Source: Lysinibacillus agricola
GTDB lineage: Bacteria > Bacillota > Bacilli > Bacillales_A > Planococcaceae
DNA: 64,000 bases
Direction: 5' to 3'
NCBI RefSeq assembly: GCF_016638705.1
Contig: NZ_CP067341.1
Location: 3,103,501 to 3,167,500, forward strand
Part shown: in pieces, positions 9,213 to 17,133 of the stretch
Position numbering within the stretch: position 1 is the stretch's first letter
Layout of the letters: every line of letters starts with the position of its first letter
The notes under the pieces: generated by a model
What the model was told of the DNA's origin: nothing
Seen by the model: only the letters and a program-made list of their open reading frames with translations
Database searches by the model: none
Position numbers and translations under genes: made by a program

Positions 9213-10301
9213 CTAGCAATTTTTCTCTCTAAACTTAAGTATTGCTACAGATTCATCTGGCATTTCCAAGTACAGATCTTCTTTCAATAAATACTTTCTA
9301 AAGAAATTTGCATGGTATTGGGCCAAAATAGCAGCAAGCTTATTCCCTTCCATTGACCCCAGGGGGATTCCCATCATTTCAGCAATGTCTGGAAAAAATA
9401 CTAGATCTGTAAAGCCCATATGTTCTACGTCTTTTAACACCAATTGATAGGTATTCTCTGTATTACTTAGATAAATTCCTGAAAGCAGCTTACTTGTAAT
9501 TTCAGTTCCAATACATAGAAAAGGCTTTCTAATATCTTGACCATAATCTTCTTCTAGGTTTGCCCCATCCACATCAATTCCGCATACGAAACGACTGTCC
9601 TCCCTGCATACAGAAATGGCTGCACCGCCACCAAAGGAATGCCCAGTAATACCGAAACCAGGAATTAAGTCTAAATGTCCTGCCAGTAAATAGTTGCTCT
9701 TATTTACTTCTTCCATGTAATCCGCAGCAGTTCGAATCCTTTTAGCCCAAATTTCCATTCTCTTATTCTTCGCATGACTATCACAAAACTGACGACCTGC
9801 CTCAATAAAAGTCCCATAATTCTCTTCTGTAAAATCTTTTGCAGCTACTTCCATCATAATCTTTTGTAATATTTCCTCTTTTTCCGGAACATTCATTTCA
9901 TCACTATGTGTTTCATCCATTGGAATAATCGTTCCATCTTTTAAACGGACTGCTGTAGCTTCTCCTGTATGTCCAATAGCTATCACCACAAATCCCATAC
10001 TAGCTAAATCTCCACATAGGACACTATTGGACATTTCATAACTCCCATATCCATGACTATAAAATATAACCGGATACTTTTCTTTGTGTTGGGAAATTGG
10101 GGCTTCGCTAAAAAAATTGGTTTTCGCCTCGCTTAGCGGATGACCAAAAAGTGCTTCTGCGAAAGAGTATTTAGCATTCTTTCCATCGCTTTCATCTGCC
10201 GGATAAAAAAATGTTAAAGGAATCGTTTCTCCCTCACAATTAAACTGACTACGCAAAATACCTACAGTTAACTCCCCATAAGGATTTGGAAAATAAAACA
10301 T
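9213..10301 (-). CDS. Alpha/beta hydrolase, PAF-acetylhydrolase-like
   Basis: A 362-residue alpha/beta hydrolase. The oxyanion segment is FYSHGYGS (about 80-87), the nucleophile elbow GITGHSFGGG (Ser222), the likely acid Asp245 (GIDVDGAN), and the likely catalytic His294 (VEHMGF). Length and motif spacing fit the platelet-activating-factor acetylhydrolase-like/dienelactone hydrolase branch. No signal peptide is visible. It is the second gene of the operon, 18 bases after the regulator. It may remove an ester or acyl group from the operon's substrate, but nothing in the sequence proves this. Confidence 0.82.
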   Translation of the reverse strand: MFYFPNPYGELTVGILRSQFNCEGETIPLTFFYPADESDGKNAKYSFAEALFGHPLSEAKTNFFSEAPISQHKEKYPVIFYSHGYGSYEMSNSVLCGDLASMGFVVIAIGHTGEATAVRLKDGTIIPMDETHSDEMNVPEKEEILQKIMMEVAAKDFTEENYGTFIEAGRQFCDSHAKNKRMEIWAKRIRTAADYMEEVNKSNYLLAGHLDLIPGFGITGHSFGGGAAISVCREDSRFVCGIDVDGANLEEDYGQDIRKPFLCIGTEITSKLLSGIYLSNTENTYQLVLKDVEHMGFTDLVFFPDIAEMMGIPLGSMEGNKLAAILAQYHANFFRKYLLKEDLYLEMPDESVAILKFREKNC

Positions 10302-10319
10302 CTATATCAATCCTTTCTA

Positions 10320-10913
10320 TTATTTTTTCAGTATTCCATCCATTAATCCGACTAATTTCAATACTGTAGCCTCTTGATCTTTCTTATCTGAAATCTCGTA
10401 CTTATCAAAATAATGTAAAACGAAAGTTGATAACATCGCCAACATATAAGAGGACAACTGAAAGTCGATATCTTCTCTATAAACACCTTCCTCAATTTTT
10501 TTCTTGATACCTACATTAATATGGGGAATCATCATCTCTAAAAGATACTCATCAAACAGCCTGGCAAAGAAACCAACCCCACAATTAAGTATTTTTTCAT
10601 AGGAAATTTCATTAATTGAGCCGCCATCTTCAGAAGGGATAGAAAATCCTTCTTTCTCATATGTAAAGAGAACAATATTGTCCGCGCCTAGCGAATCAAA
10701 TTTTCTCTGAAAAGCAATGCTAGCTAAATATACACACAGGTCCTCCTTGCTTTCAAAATACTCATAAAAAGTACCTGTAGGCAAACCCATCCCCTCACTT
10801 AAATCGGATACCTTAAGTGAATGGTAGTCTTTACTAATAAAAACCTTTGTTGCCTGTTCGATTAGTGCTTTACTATAATGTTTATTCAATCTAAAAAAAC
10901 TAGGTTTTGGCAT
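10320..10913 (-). CDS. TetR-family transcriptional regulator
   Basis: A 197-residue protein with an N-terminal TetR helix-turn-helix (about 14-58, including GLPTGTFYEYFESKEDL) and a divergent ligand-binding C-terminal domain. It is the first gene of the operon and sits directly behind the promoter and palindrome at 10959-11024. The simplest reading is an autoregulated local repressor released by the pathway substrate. Confidence 0.88.
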   Translation of the reverse strand: MPKPSFFRLNKHYSKALIEQATKVFISKDYHSLKVSDLSEGMGLPTGTFYEYFESKEDLCVYLASIAFQRKFDSLGADNIVLFTYEKEGFSIPSEDGGSINEISYEKILNCGVGFFARLFDEYLLEMMIPHINVGIKKKIEEGVYREDIDFQLSSYMLAMLSTFVLHYFDKYEISDKKDQEATVLKLVGLMDGILKK

Positions 10914-10958
10914 ATACAGTCTCCTTTTATAATGAACTTAAATTTTTGATTGTTAAAT

Positions 10959-11024
10959 TTCCGATTAATATCGGAATCCGAGTTTCCTCAGTAAAATTGT
11001 ATATTCTATTCATTTAAGAGTCAA
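10959..11024 (-). promoter_or_regulatory. Promoter and TetR operator of the D-peptide operon
   Basis: On the minus strand, TTGACT (11019-11024) and TACAAT (10996-11001) are 17 bases apart, a good sigma-A promoter. Just downstream lies the perfect palindrome TTCCGAT-TAAT-ATCGGAA (10959-10976), where a bound repressor would block transcription. Additional TCCGA half-sites lie nearby. Confidence 0.75.
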
Positions 11025-11239
11025 TAAAAAAATCCGAATTGTTTGATATTACAGAAAACTATAAATGGCTATGGTGTCTCCCCCCATGTCACAACGTCTA
11101 AGAGATACTTTTTATCAAAAAAAAATCACCACTTAACATTTGGTATACCTGAAGAACTAACGGGGCAGCATTCCTGTTTGAAAGATGTTCTGGCTCTTGA
11201 AAGAAAAAGAGTCCTCTAGTATGATGCTGAATGTCAACG

Positions 11240-11485
11240 ACCATTGACCCAACATCTACAAGGAGGACTCCTAAATGCATTCTAAAATGAATTACAAAAT
11301 TAATTAAGTGACTGATAATACACTCGTCGTAGGTATAGACATCACAAAGCGCGTTCATTACGCTTGCTTTGTCGATGAACGAGGACGCGTGATGGAAAAA
11401 GCTTTTGCTGTACATCAATCAATAGAAGGTTTTGAAAGTTTGTATGAAAAGATTCGACTAACGATAAAGGAACTCAGAAAACAGT
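11240..11485 (+). mobile_element. IS110-family transposase fragment (remnant)
   Basis: After AAGGAGGAC, a frame starts at 11275 (MHSKMNYKIN), hits a stop at about 11305, then continues as VTDNTLVVGIDITKRVHYAC and FVDERGRVMEKAFAVHQSIE up to KELRK near 11482. This is the start of the DEDD domain of IS110 transposases, with the first Asp in GIDITK. The rest of the transposase is missing. The break falls in the 3' end of the blaR1-like gene. The stretch from about 11090 to 11240 may be the left non-coding end, where IS110 elements encode a bridge RNA; that extension is inferred. Confidence 0.85.
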
Positions 11486-12580
11486 TTTTCTATCCCTCAT
11501 ATTCTTTGGGTAAATAATAAATTTGTCTGTTGCAAAGTAGCCTCTTGATGCACCATTTAAAATGGATTCTTTCATAAATGTTTCGTCTAAATAGTTCAAC
11601 GGCTTACTGGAAATAGCAAATGCTGAACTGACAGCCATTCCACCTGTTGTAAGTAAAATTAATAGTGCCATCACAACGATTCCTGATTTCTTCTTACTCA
11701 TATCCTTAATGGAGAGTATTCTCTTTTTTAGAATTTGTGTACTCCCTAGAAAATTTGTAGAAAAAACACCTTCTCCTCTTTTTAACTTCTCAGCATGTAG
11801 TATCGTCTGACTATACGTTTTTCTAAGTTGGATGTCAGTATTTTTTACTACTTCTTCATCACAAGCGTGTTCACAAAGGTTGTCCAGTTCTTTAGCGAAT
11901 AGATAGAACAATGGATTGAACCAATGAATACTACTAATCAGCAATACAAAAACTTTATACCATAAATCCTTTCGTTTTAAATGAACTAACTCATGCTTCA
12001 ATATCATGTTTAGTTCTTCTTCTCGATAAACATTATTAGGTAGCCAGATAGTATTTTTAGTAAATCCCAATACCATGGGGGAATGGATAAAGCGACATTC
12101 TTTCAATGCGATTTCCTTAGTGATATTCATTTCACTTTTAACTTTTTCAAGCAAATGAAGAATTTTCGGTTCAGTTATCGTTTGCCCCCATCTTTTCACC
12201 ATGTACATAAAACGATAATGTCTTACAAGATGAACTGCCAAAAATACAACGATTCCTAAAATCCAAATTATCATCACCATCTGCCAAACAGAAAGTGCTG
12301 TCACTGTATCTACAGATGAGGACACAAGCGTTATCTGACTACTGTTAACTGGAATAGGTTCTTTAGATGGTACTTGCACCGATTCTGATAGATTGACAAC
12401 TGGGGTCGATATATTGATTGTAAATGGTAAAATAAAACCTGCAAGGATCGCGAGCCAGCCATAATAAAGCCATTTAGCACTGTATCGTTTTAAAAGGAAA
12501 GGCGTTACAGCTATAAAGAGTAGTCCAATAAGGGACATAACTACTGATTTAAAGAATAAACCTACCATGATACTGTGCAT
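11474..12580 (-). CDS. blaR1: BlaR1/MecR1-type M56 membrane metallopeptidase, C-terminally truncated
   Basis: A 368-residue protein. N-terminal membrane helices (about 5-55 and 98-120) are followed by an M56 zinc peptidase domain with KHELVH (His196, Glu197, His200) and a likely third ligand in HACDEEV, then another membrane helix near 313-333. BlaR1 proteins usually continue into an extracellular sensor domain. Here the last residues run into an IS110 fragment and stop, so the sensor part is missing. Full BlaR1 senses beta-lactams and triggers BlaI cleavage; this version may be insensitive. It starts one base after the blaI stop, in the classic blaI-blaR1 arrangement. No beta-lactamase gene is adjacent. 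Confidence 0.85.
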   Translation of the reverse strand: MHSIMVGLFFKSVVMSLIGLLFIAVTPFLLKRYSAKWLYYGWLAILAGFILPFTINISTPVVNLSESVQVPSKEPIPVNSSQITLVSSSVDTVTALSVWQMVMIIWILGIVVFLAVHLVRHYRFMYMVKRWGQTITEPKILHLLEKVKSEMNITKEIALKECRFIHSPMVLGFTKNTIWLPNNVYREEELNMILKHELVHLKRKDLWYKVFVLLISSIHWFNPLFYLFAKELDNLCEHACDEEVVKNTDIQLRKTYSQTILHAEKLKRGEGVFSTNFLGSTQILKKRILSIKDMSKKKSGIVVMALLILLTTGGMAVSSAFAISSKPLNYLDETFMKESILNGASRGYFATDKFIIYPKNMRDRKTVF

Positions 12581-12581
12581 A

Positions 12582-12950
12582 TTAATCCCTCTTTTCTTCC
12601 ACCCATTTAATTAATGAAGCTAAATCTTCATTAGAAATAGTATCGGATTTATAAAGTGTACCCACTAAATTCATAAAGGAGTTTTTATGATAGAGCTTCA
12701 TAAAATGCTCTGTTTCAAAACTTAGATAGGCATCTTTTTCTACTGTAGGGTAATAAAATCTCTCCTTAGCTTTTTTCTCACTGCGAAGAAATCCACGTTC
12801 AGTTAATCTTTGCATAAGGGATACTACGGTTTGGATTTTCCAACCTTTCTCACTCCCTATTTCTCTCATTATTATACCTGTAGTAATTGGCGGATTACTT
12901 TCCCATACTATCTTCATAATCTCAAATTCTGCTTCAGGCAATTTTTTCAT
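12582..12950 (-). CDS. blaI: BlaI/MecI-family repressor
   Basis: A 122-residue winged-helix repressor with the typical opening LPEAEFEIMKIVW and a C-terminal dimerisation region. Family members repress their own operon and a resistance or cell-wall gene and are inactivated by proteolysis through the BlaR1 partner. The gene is cotranscribed with the truncated blaR1. A promoter and operator-like dyad lie upstream. Its regulon cannot be read from this window. Confidence 0.92.
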   Translation of the reverse strand: MKKLPEAEFEIMKIVWESNPPITTGIIMREIGSEKGWKIQTVVSLMQRLTERGFLRSEKKAKERFYYPTVEKDAYLSFETEHFMKLYHKNSFMNLVGTLYKSDTISNEDLASLIKWVEEKRD

Positions 12951-12973
12951 ACATACTCACCTCTTTTTCATTT

Positions 12974-13023
12974 AAGTCAATTGTCTTAATTCGTATAATA
13001 TATCTCCCTTGAATCGTTGTCAA
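12974..13023 (-). promoter_or_regulatory. blaI promoter and dyad
   Basis: On the minus strand, TTGACA (13018-13023) and TATTAT (12995-13000) are 17 bases apart. The near-palindrome AAGACAATTGACTT (12974-12987) lies at or just after the start of transcription, a fitting place for autorepression by BlaI, although it is not the textbook TACA/TGTA operator. Confidence 0.6.
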
Positions 13024-13117
13024 ATTTTGTTATAGATGGAGATATATTATTCAAATGCCAAAGGTAATCCCAACAGCCATTGCATTCTCTGTTCCAAGTT
13101 TCAGAAATTTTCTATGA

Positions 13118-13219
13118 TGGAGGTTTTTAGAAAAACAACCGAAATACAAAGAATCAAGGGATAGGATAAATCAATTAATTGAGGAAGGTAGACTTGCTGA
13201 AGTTCTAAAGAAAGGTTGA
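13118..13219 (+). pseudogene. C-terminal remnant of an unrecognised gene
   Basis: A short open frame without a proper start encodes WRFLEKQPKYKESRDRINQL followed by IEEGRLAEVLKKG and a stop. Its charged, helical composition looks like real protein. The following plus-strand terminator at 13302-13337 supports it being the end of a former gene. The family was not recognised. Confidence 0.4.
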
Positions 13220-13301
13220 AAAATAATCCTTATGCGTATAGAGAGAGAAATTACACATACATCCATGAGTTACTGTTATCACAATCAATTTGATTACGTT
13301 T

Positions 13302-13337
13302 GACCGCTTCAATGCAAATTGAAACGGTCATTTTTTT
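13302..13337 (+). terminator. Rho-independent terminator
   Basis: GACCG-C-TTCAAT pairs with ATTGAA-A-CGGTC and is followed by seven T residues on the plus strand. It follows the gene remnant at 13118-13219. Confidence 0.7.
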
Positions 13338-13570
13338 GTCCATTTACTAGCGGGTGAATTCCTGTTTATAAGGTTAGTGTAATAGAATAAATTAGAACAG
13401 CGCTCAACGTAATCGAATGACCAACTATTCATCTATTCATTACTCGCTACGTCTGAGTAAATTGTGTAGTTATCAATACTAATAGGGTATTCCACCATTT
13501 GTTGAGAACCCCCCATTTGTCATTTTGTCTGTTAGGAATTGGATCAATTCATTTTTTGTTGGATACAAAA

Positions 13571-13702
13571 AAGAGGCTGGACATAAGTATTTTTAAAAAG
13601 CAAAATAAAAAAATATCCACAAAAGAAAAGCGCTAGAAATCAACGTCTAAAATTGATTTCTAGTGCTTTTTAAAGTTCTGACCAATTTTGTCCCAGCCTC
13701 TT
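13571..13702. repeat. Stem-loop repeat element, copy A
   Basis: An approximately 132-base element bounded by AAGAGGCTGG and CCCAGCCTCTT. An internal stem pairs AAAAGCGCTAGAAATCAA with TTGATTTCTAGTGCTTTT around 13627-13670. A second copy at 45189-45311 keeps the same plan with compensating changes in the stem. The rest of the 13338-13893 gap holds no gene that I can see. Confidence 0.8.
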
Positions 13703-13893
13703 GGTGAGTAAATATAAAAAGGAAATTTATTGTTTTTTACTTGATTTCGTAAACAAAATATTAGCTTCTATTCACACATTCCTCCTGCGGTGAGTTTATG
13801 TGGCAACACATGGATGCTGGTGGGTTTAATTATATAGTCTCGGTTTCTATTTCATTGGAATCTAGCCTATTTTTAATACTAAACTATGCATAA

Positions 13894-16221
13894 TTATTCT
13901 GAAATTAAACTGTAAGCAGAAACTTTCTTAATTTTTAAGGATACGAACATTGAGACAATGTAGGCTAAAATAAGAATGCCTACACATAGCATTAGAATAA
14001 TCGGTAAATGAACGATAAAGTCTAAACGTTTCACCCCTGCACTTGAAAGTAATACAGAAAGCATAGGGTTTGTATAAAAATATCCTAGGACACCACCAAT
14101 GGTCACTCCAGTAATAATCACGGGTACAAAGCTGATGGAAATTTGATGCATCAATTGAATTGTTGAGTAGCCTATTGCTTTCATTACACCAAACTCTTTC
14201 TTACGCTTAATAATCATCGTTTTGATGATTAGATACAAAATCATTACAACAACTAGAACGGTAATTGTCAGAACCATTATCATAACTGCAAATACTGCAG
14301 CTGTATACATACCTGTTTGGCTCTCTATATTTTTATCTATGTCTAACGCTTCTACTATATAATCTCCGTACTGTTCGTGAACATTTTCAATAAAGTTTTG
14401 GTTTGATATACCATCTAGATATACATAAAGGGTCGTGCCTTTATAATCTGAATGTAATCGCTGAATTCCATCCATCGTTAATGAGGCTATTTGTCCTAAA
14501 TTGCCGATTGATTGGCTGAGGCCAGTTACTAGAAAACTAGCTGTTTTATCCCCATATTCTACTTCAACCGTATCGCCAATTCCTTTATTAATTTTATTTG
14601 ATACAACCCAGGAGATGGATATTTCATTATCATATTTTGGCTGACGACCTTCGTAGACAATATTATTTTCTAACTGATTATAATTATCTGTAACATTCGT
14701 ATTTACAGTTTGATTATCAATTTTTGTTGTAATAAAATCAAAAATATTTATCTTACTTACATGGTCCATTTGTTTAATGTGACTCAAAAGTTCTGTTGTA
14801 TCTGCATCTTGCCTAACAGATATCATCACATTTGCTGGTTCTGCGCCAAATAAGTTAACGAATGCGGTTTTGTCTGAAGCAACGTTATAAAAAAGCACCA
14901 CTGAAAAAGCTGATGCGAATGTTAATGCGATAATAATTAAAAGTATCATGATGTTTTGTTTTACATTTGACAGCATCGATTTAATAGCAAGTAAAAAATG
15001 AAGCCCACCTCTCGTATTCTCCAATGGAAAATAGTTTTTTCTAAAACTGTGCGTTTGAATACCTCCTCGAAGGGCCATAATAGGTTGAATTTTTCGAACG
15101 CGAAAAGCGGAAATTAATGCAACAATTACAACACAAAAAACAATAATAAATATATTTGTTACATTAATAATCATATTGAATCCCTGATACCATATTAATC
15201 CGGATAAAGATGAAATAATGCTTCCTATGATAGGCATAAGACAATATGACAATGCAACCCCAACAATACTTGCACTAAAAGCGATTAAAACAAACTGTAA
15301 AATAATTGACGATAGAATTTGTCTACTTGTATAACCAATTGCTTTAAGTACTCCTATATTCGTCATCCCGTCTTCAATGCTATTTGATACACGATACTTA
15401 ATGACAATTAGTGAAACAAGCACGATAATGGCTGCAAAAGCTACTAATATCATAGCTATGATATTAATGGTTAACGTGCTTACACTTTTCACCATCTCAA
15501 TATCTAACATCCCAATAGATGAAGTCGTTTCACCTACTGTTGATTGAGGAAACTCCTTACTAAAATCGTTTTGTAACTTTGTAGATTGTGTTTTGTCTTC
15601 CATCACTGCAGATATGGCCAATCCTTTGCCTAGTTCATCTGCTAACGTTTGATAAGCAATTTCTGGTAGCATAAATTTCATGAATCCAATGTTGGCCGTA
15701 CCCATCATTGTTGTTTCAAAGAATCCAGCAATTCGATATTTATAGTCCTTGTTTTGATATGTGATGGTAAAATCTTCACCTAACTCATAACCACCATTTG
15801 TTTTAAAAGTGTAAGGAATAAAAATATCATTAGCACTTGAAGTGTTTAGTTTTTCAACCAACTTCAACGCCCCGATATGACGATAATCATCTGCATTAAA
15901 AATAGCGGTACGACTAGCTAATTCATTATCACCAAAATTAAATTTGGCAATGTCCATATTGATAATATCGTCTGTTTCTGACTCTATCACCCCAGGATAT
16001 TTCGTTATAAATTCTCCATAACTTGAATTATAACTTGCATAATCCATCATAATTATTGCATGAGGATCTTTTAATTGTTCAACTTTACTATCAAAAAATG
16101 TATTGATTTGAGTAATGACCATTAGACCTATATTCAATAGTAGCGCAGCAACTAAAATAAATGTAAATAAGGAAGCTGTTGCCGATTTACTTCTTCTAAT
16201 ATTAGCGAGGGCTAGATTCAT
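13894..16221 (-). CDS. FtsX-like ABC transporter permease
   Basis: A 775-residue permease with two FtsX domains. An N-terminal membrane helix, a large extracellular region (about 45-240), three membrane helices, then a central helix near residue 425, a second extracellular region and three C-terminal helices. The frame is open to 16251, but AAGGTGA lies just before the ATG at 16221, giving a start 10 bases after the ATPase stop. MacB-like and antimicrobial-peptide transporters share this design. The two-component system upstream suggests an envelope-stress or peptide-antibiotic response, but the two-domain layout differs from BceB-type permeases. Confidence 0.87.
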   Translation of the reverse strand: MNLALANIRRSKSATASLFTFILVAALLLNIGLMVITQINTFFDSKVEQLKDPHAIIMMDYASYNSSYGEFITKYPGVIESETDDIINMDIAKFNFGDNELASRTAIFNADDYRHIGALKLVEKLNTSSANDIFIPYTFKTNGGYELGEDFTITYQNKDYKYRIAGFFETTMMGTANIGFMKFMLPEIAYQTLADELGKGLAISAVMEDKTQSTKLQNDFSKEFPQSTVGETTSSIGMLDIEMVKSVSTLTINIIAMILVAFAAIIVLVSLIVIKYRVSNSIEDGMTNIGVLKAIGYTSRQILSSIILQFVLIAFSASIVGVALSYCLMPIIGSIISSLSGLIWYQGFNMIINVTNIFIIVFCVVIVALISAFRVRKIQPIMALRGGIQTHSFRKNYFPLENTRGGLHFLLAIKSMLSNVKQNIMILLIIIALTFASAFSVVLFYNVASDKTAFVNLFGAEPANVMISVRQDADTTELLSHIKQMDHVSKINIFDFITTKIDNQTVNTNVTDNYNQLENNIVYEGRQPKYDNEISISWVVSNKINKGIGDTVEVEYGDKTASFLVTGLSQSIGNLGQIASLTMDGIQRLHSDYKGTTLYVYLDGISNQNFIENVHEQYGDYIVEALDIDKNIESQTGMYTAAVFAVMIMVLTITVLVVVMILYLIIKTMIIKRKKEFGVMKAIGYSTIQLMHQISISFVPVIITGVTIGGVLGYFYTNPMLSVLLSSAGVKRLDFIVHLPIILMLCVGILILAYIVSMFVSLKIKKVSAYSLISE

Positions 16222-16231
16222 GATTTTCACC

Positions 16232-16993
16232 TTACCACCCCATTTCTGCAAGGAACACCCCTAGCTTTTCATGACGCTCGAAGCTCTCTTTTTCACTGAA
16301 CTCACCTAACTGCAAATCACCGCAAATTACGCCATCTCGCAAATATAAAATTCGGTTTCCACGCAATGCTGTTTTCATATCATGAGTGACCATGACTATA
16401 CTTTGCCCATTTCGATTTACATTTGTTAAAACATCTAACACATTATCACTAGATGCAGAGTTTAATGCACCAGTTGGTTCATCAGCAAAAAGTATTCTCG
16501 GATTGTTGATTAATGCTCGAACAATCCCAACTCGTTGAGCCTCACCACCAGAAAGCTGTGTCGGAAATTTAGACCATGCGTTTTCATTGATCCCTACTTG
16601 TATTAATAGTTCTTTCGCTTTTTTTACGAGTTCACGCTTATTCTTATTTACTAAAAGGCCACTTGCCAGTACATTATCGAGTACACTCATATTGTCCAGT
16701 AAATAAATTTGTTGGAATACAAAGCCACAATTGTTCCTTCTAAATATTGCTAGTTGATCGTTGTTTAATTTAGTTAAATTTTTACCAGCAAAATCGATTT
16801 CGCCTAATGTCGGTTTATCCATTCCACTCATTGCGTAAAGTAGAGTGGACTTCCCAGACCCTGAACTCCCCATTATGATTGTAAAATCCCCTTCTATTAA
16901 ACTGATATCAAGATTTTTTAATACATGCTGTTGAATTCCACCGCTTGAAAAGGTTTTACACAGCTTCTCCGTTTTGATAATCGTCTTTGTCAT
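16232..16993 (-). CDS. ABC transporter ATP-binding protein (MacB/LolD type)
   Basis: A 253-residue ATPase. Walker A is GSSGSGKST (about 42-50), the Q-loop is in FVFQQIYLL, the signature is LSGGEAQRVG, Walker B is ILFADEPTG, and the H-loop is VTHD. The sequence fits the group that pairs with FtsX-like permeases. It precedes the permease gene and must be its energising subunit. Confidence 0.93.
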   Translation of the reverse strand: MTKTIIKTEKLCKTFSSGGIQQHVLKNLDISLIEGDFTIIMGSSGSGKSTLLYAMSGMDKPTLGEIDFAGKNLTKLNNDQLAIFRRNNCGFVFQQIYLLDNMSVLDNVLASGLLVNKNKRELVKKAKELLIQVGINENAWSKFPTQLSGGEAQRVGIVRALINNPRILFADEPTGALNSASSDNVLDVLTNVNRNGQSIVMVTHDMKTALRGNRILYLRDGVICGDLQLGEFSEKESFERHEKLGVFLAEMGW

Positions 16994-17044
16994 ATTTTTA
17001 GCACTCTCCCTTTATTAAGCTAGTGTTTGAATTTGCAAATCAAA

Positions 17045-17076
17045 GAAAAAAGACCGTAATGAAGATTACAGTCTTA
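17045..17076 (-). terminator. Terminator between kinase and ABC genes
   Basis: On the minus strand, AAGACTGTAAT and ATTACGGTCTT form an 11-bp stem with one G-T pair and a CTTC loop, followed by a T-run. It ends the regulator-kinase transcript and means the ABC genes have their own promoter or depend on read-through. Confidence 0.8.
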
Positions 17077-17133
17077 TCATACAAAATGAATCCTTATTAA
17101 ATCTTTATGCAATTATTAACTAATCCTTAATTA

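Noticed and set aside
11098..11418. 106-codon minus-strand frame
   Set aside because: It is antisense to the IS110 fragment and its upstream region.
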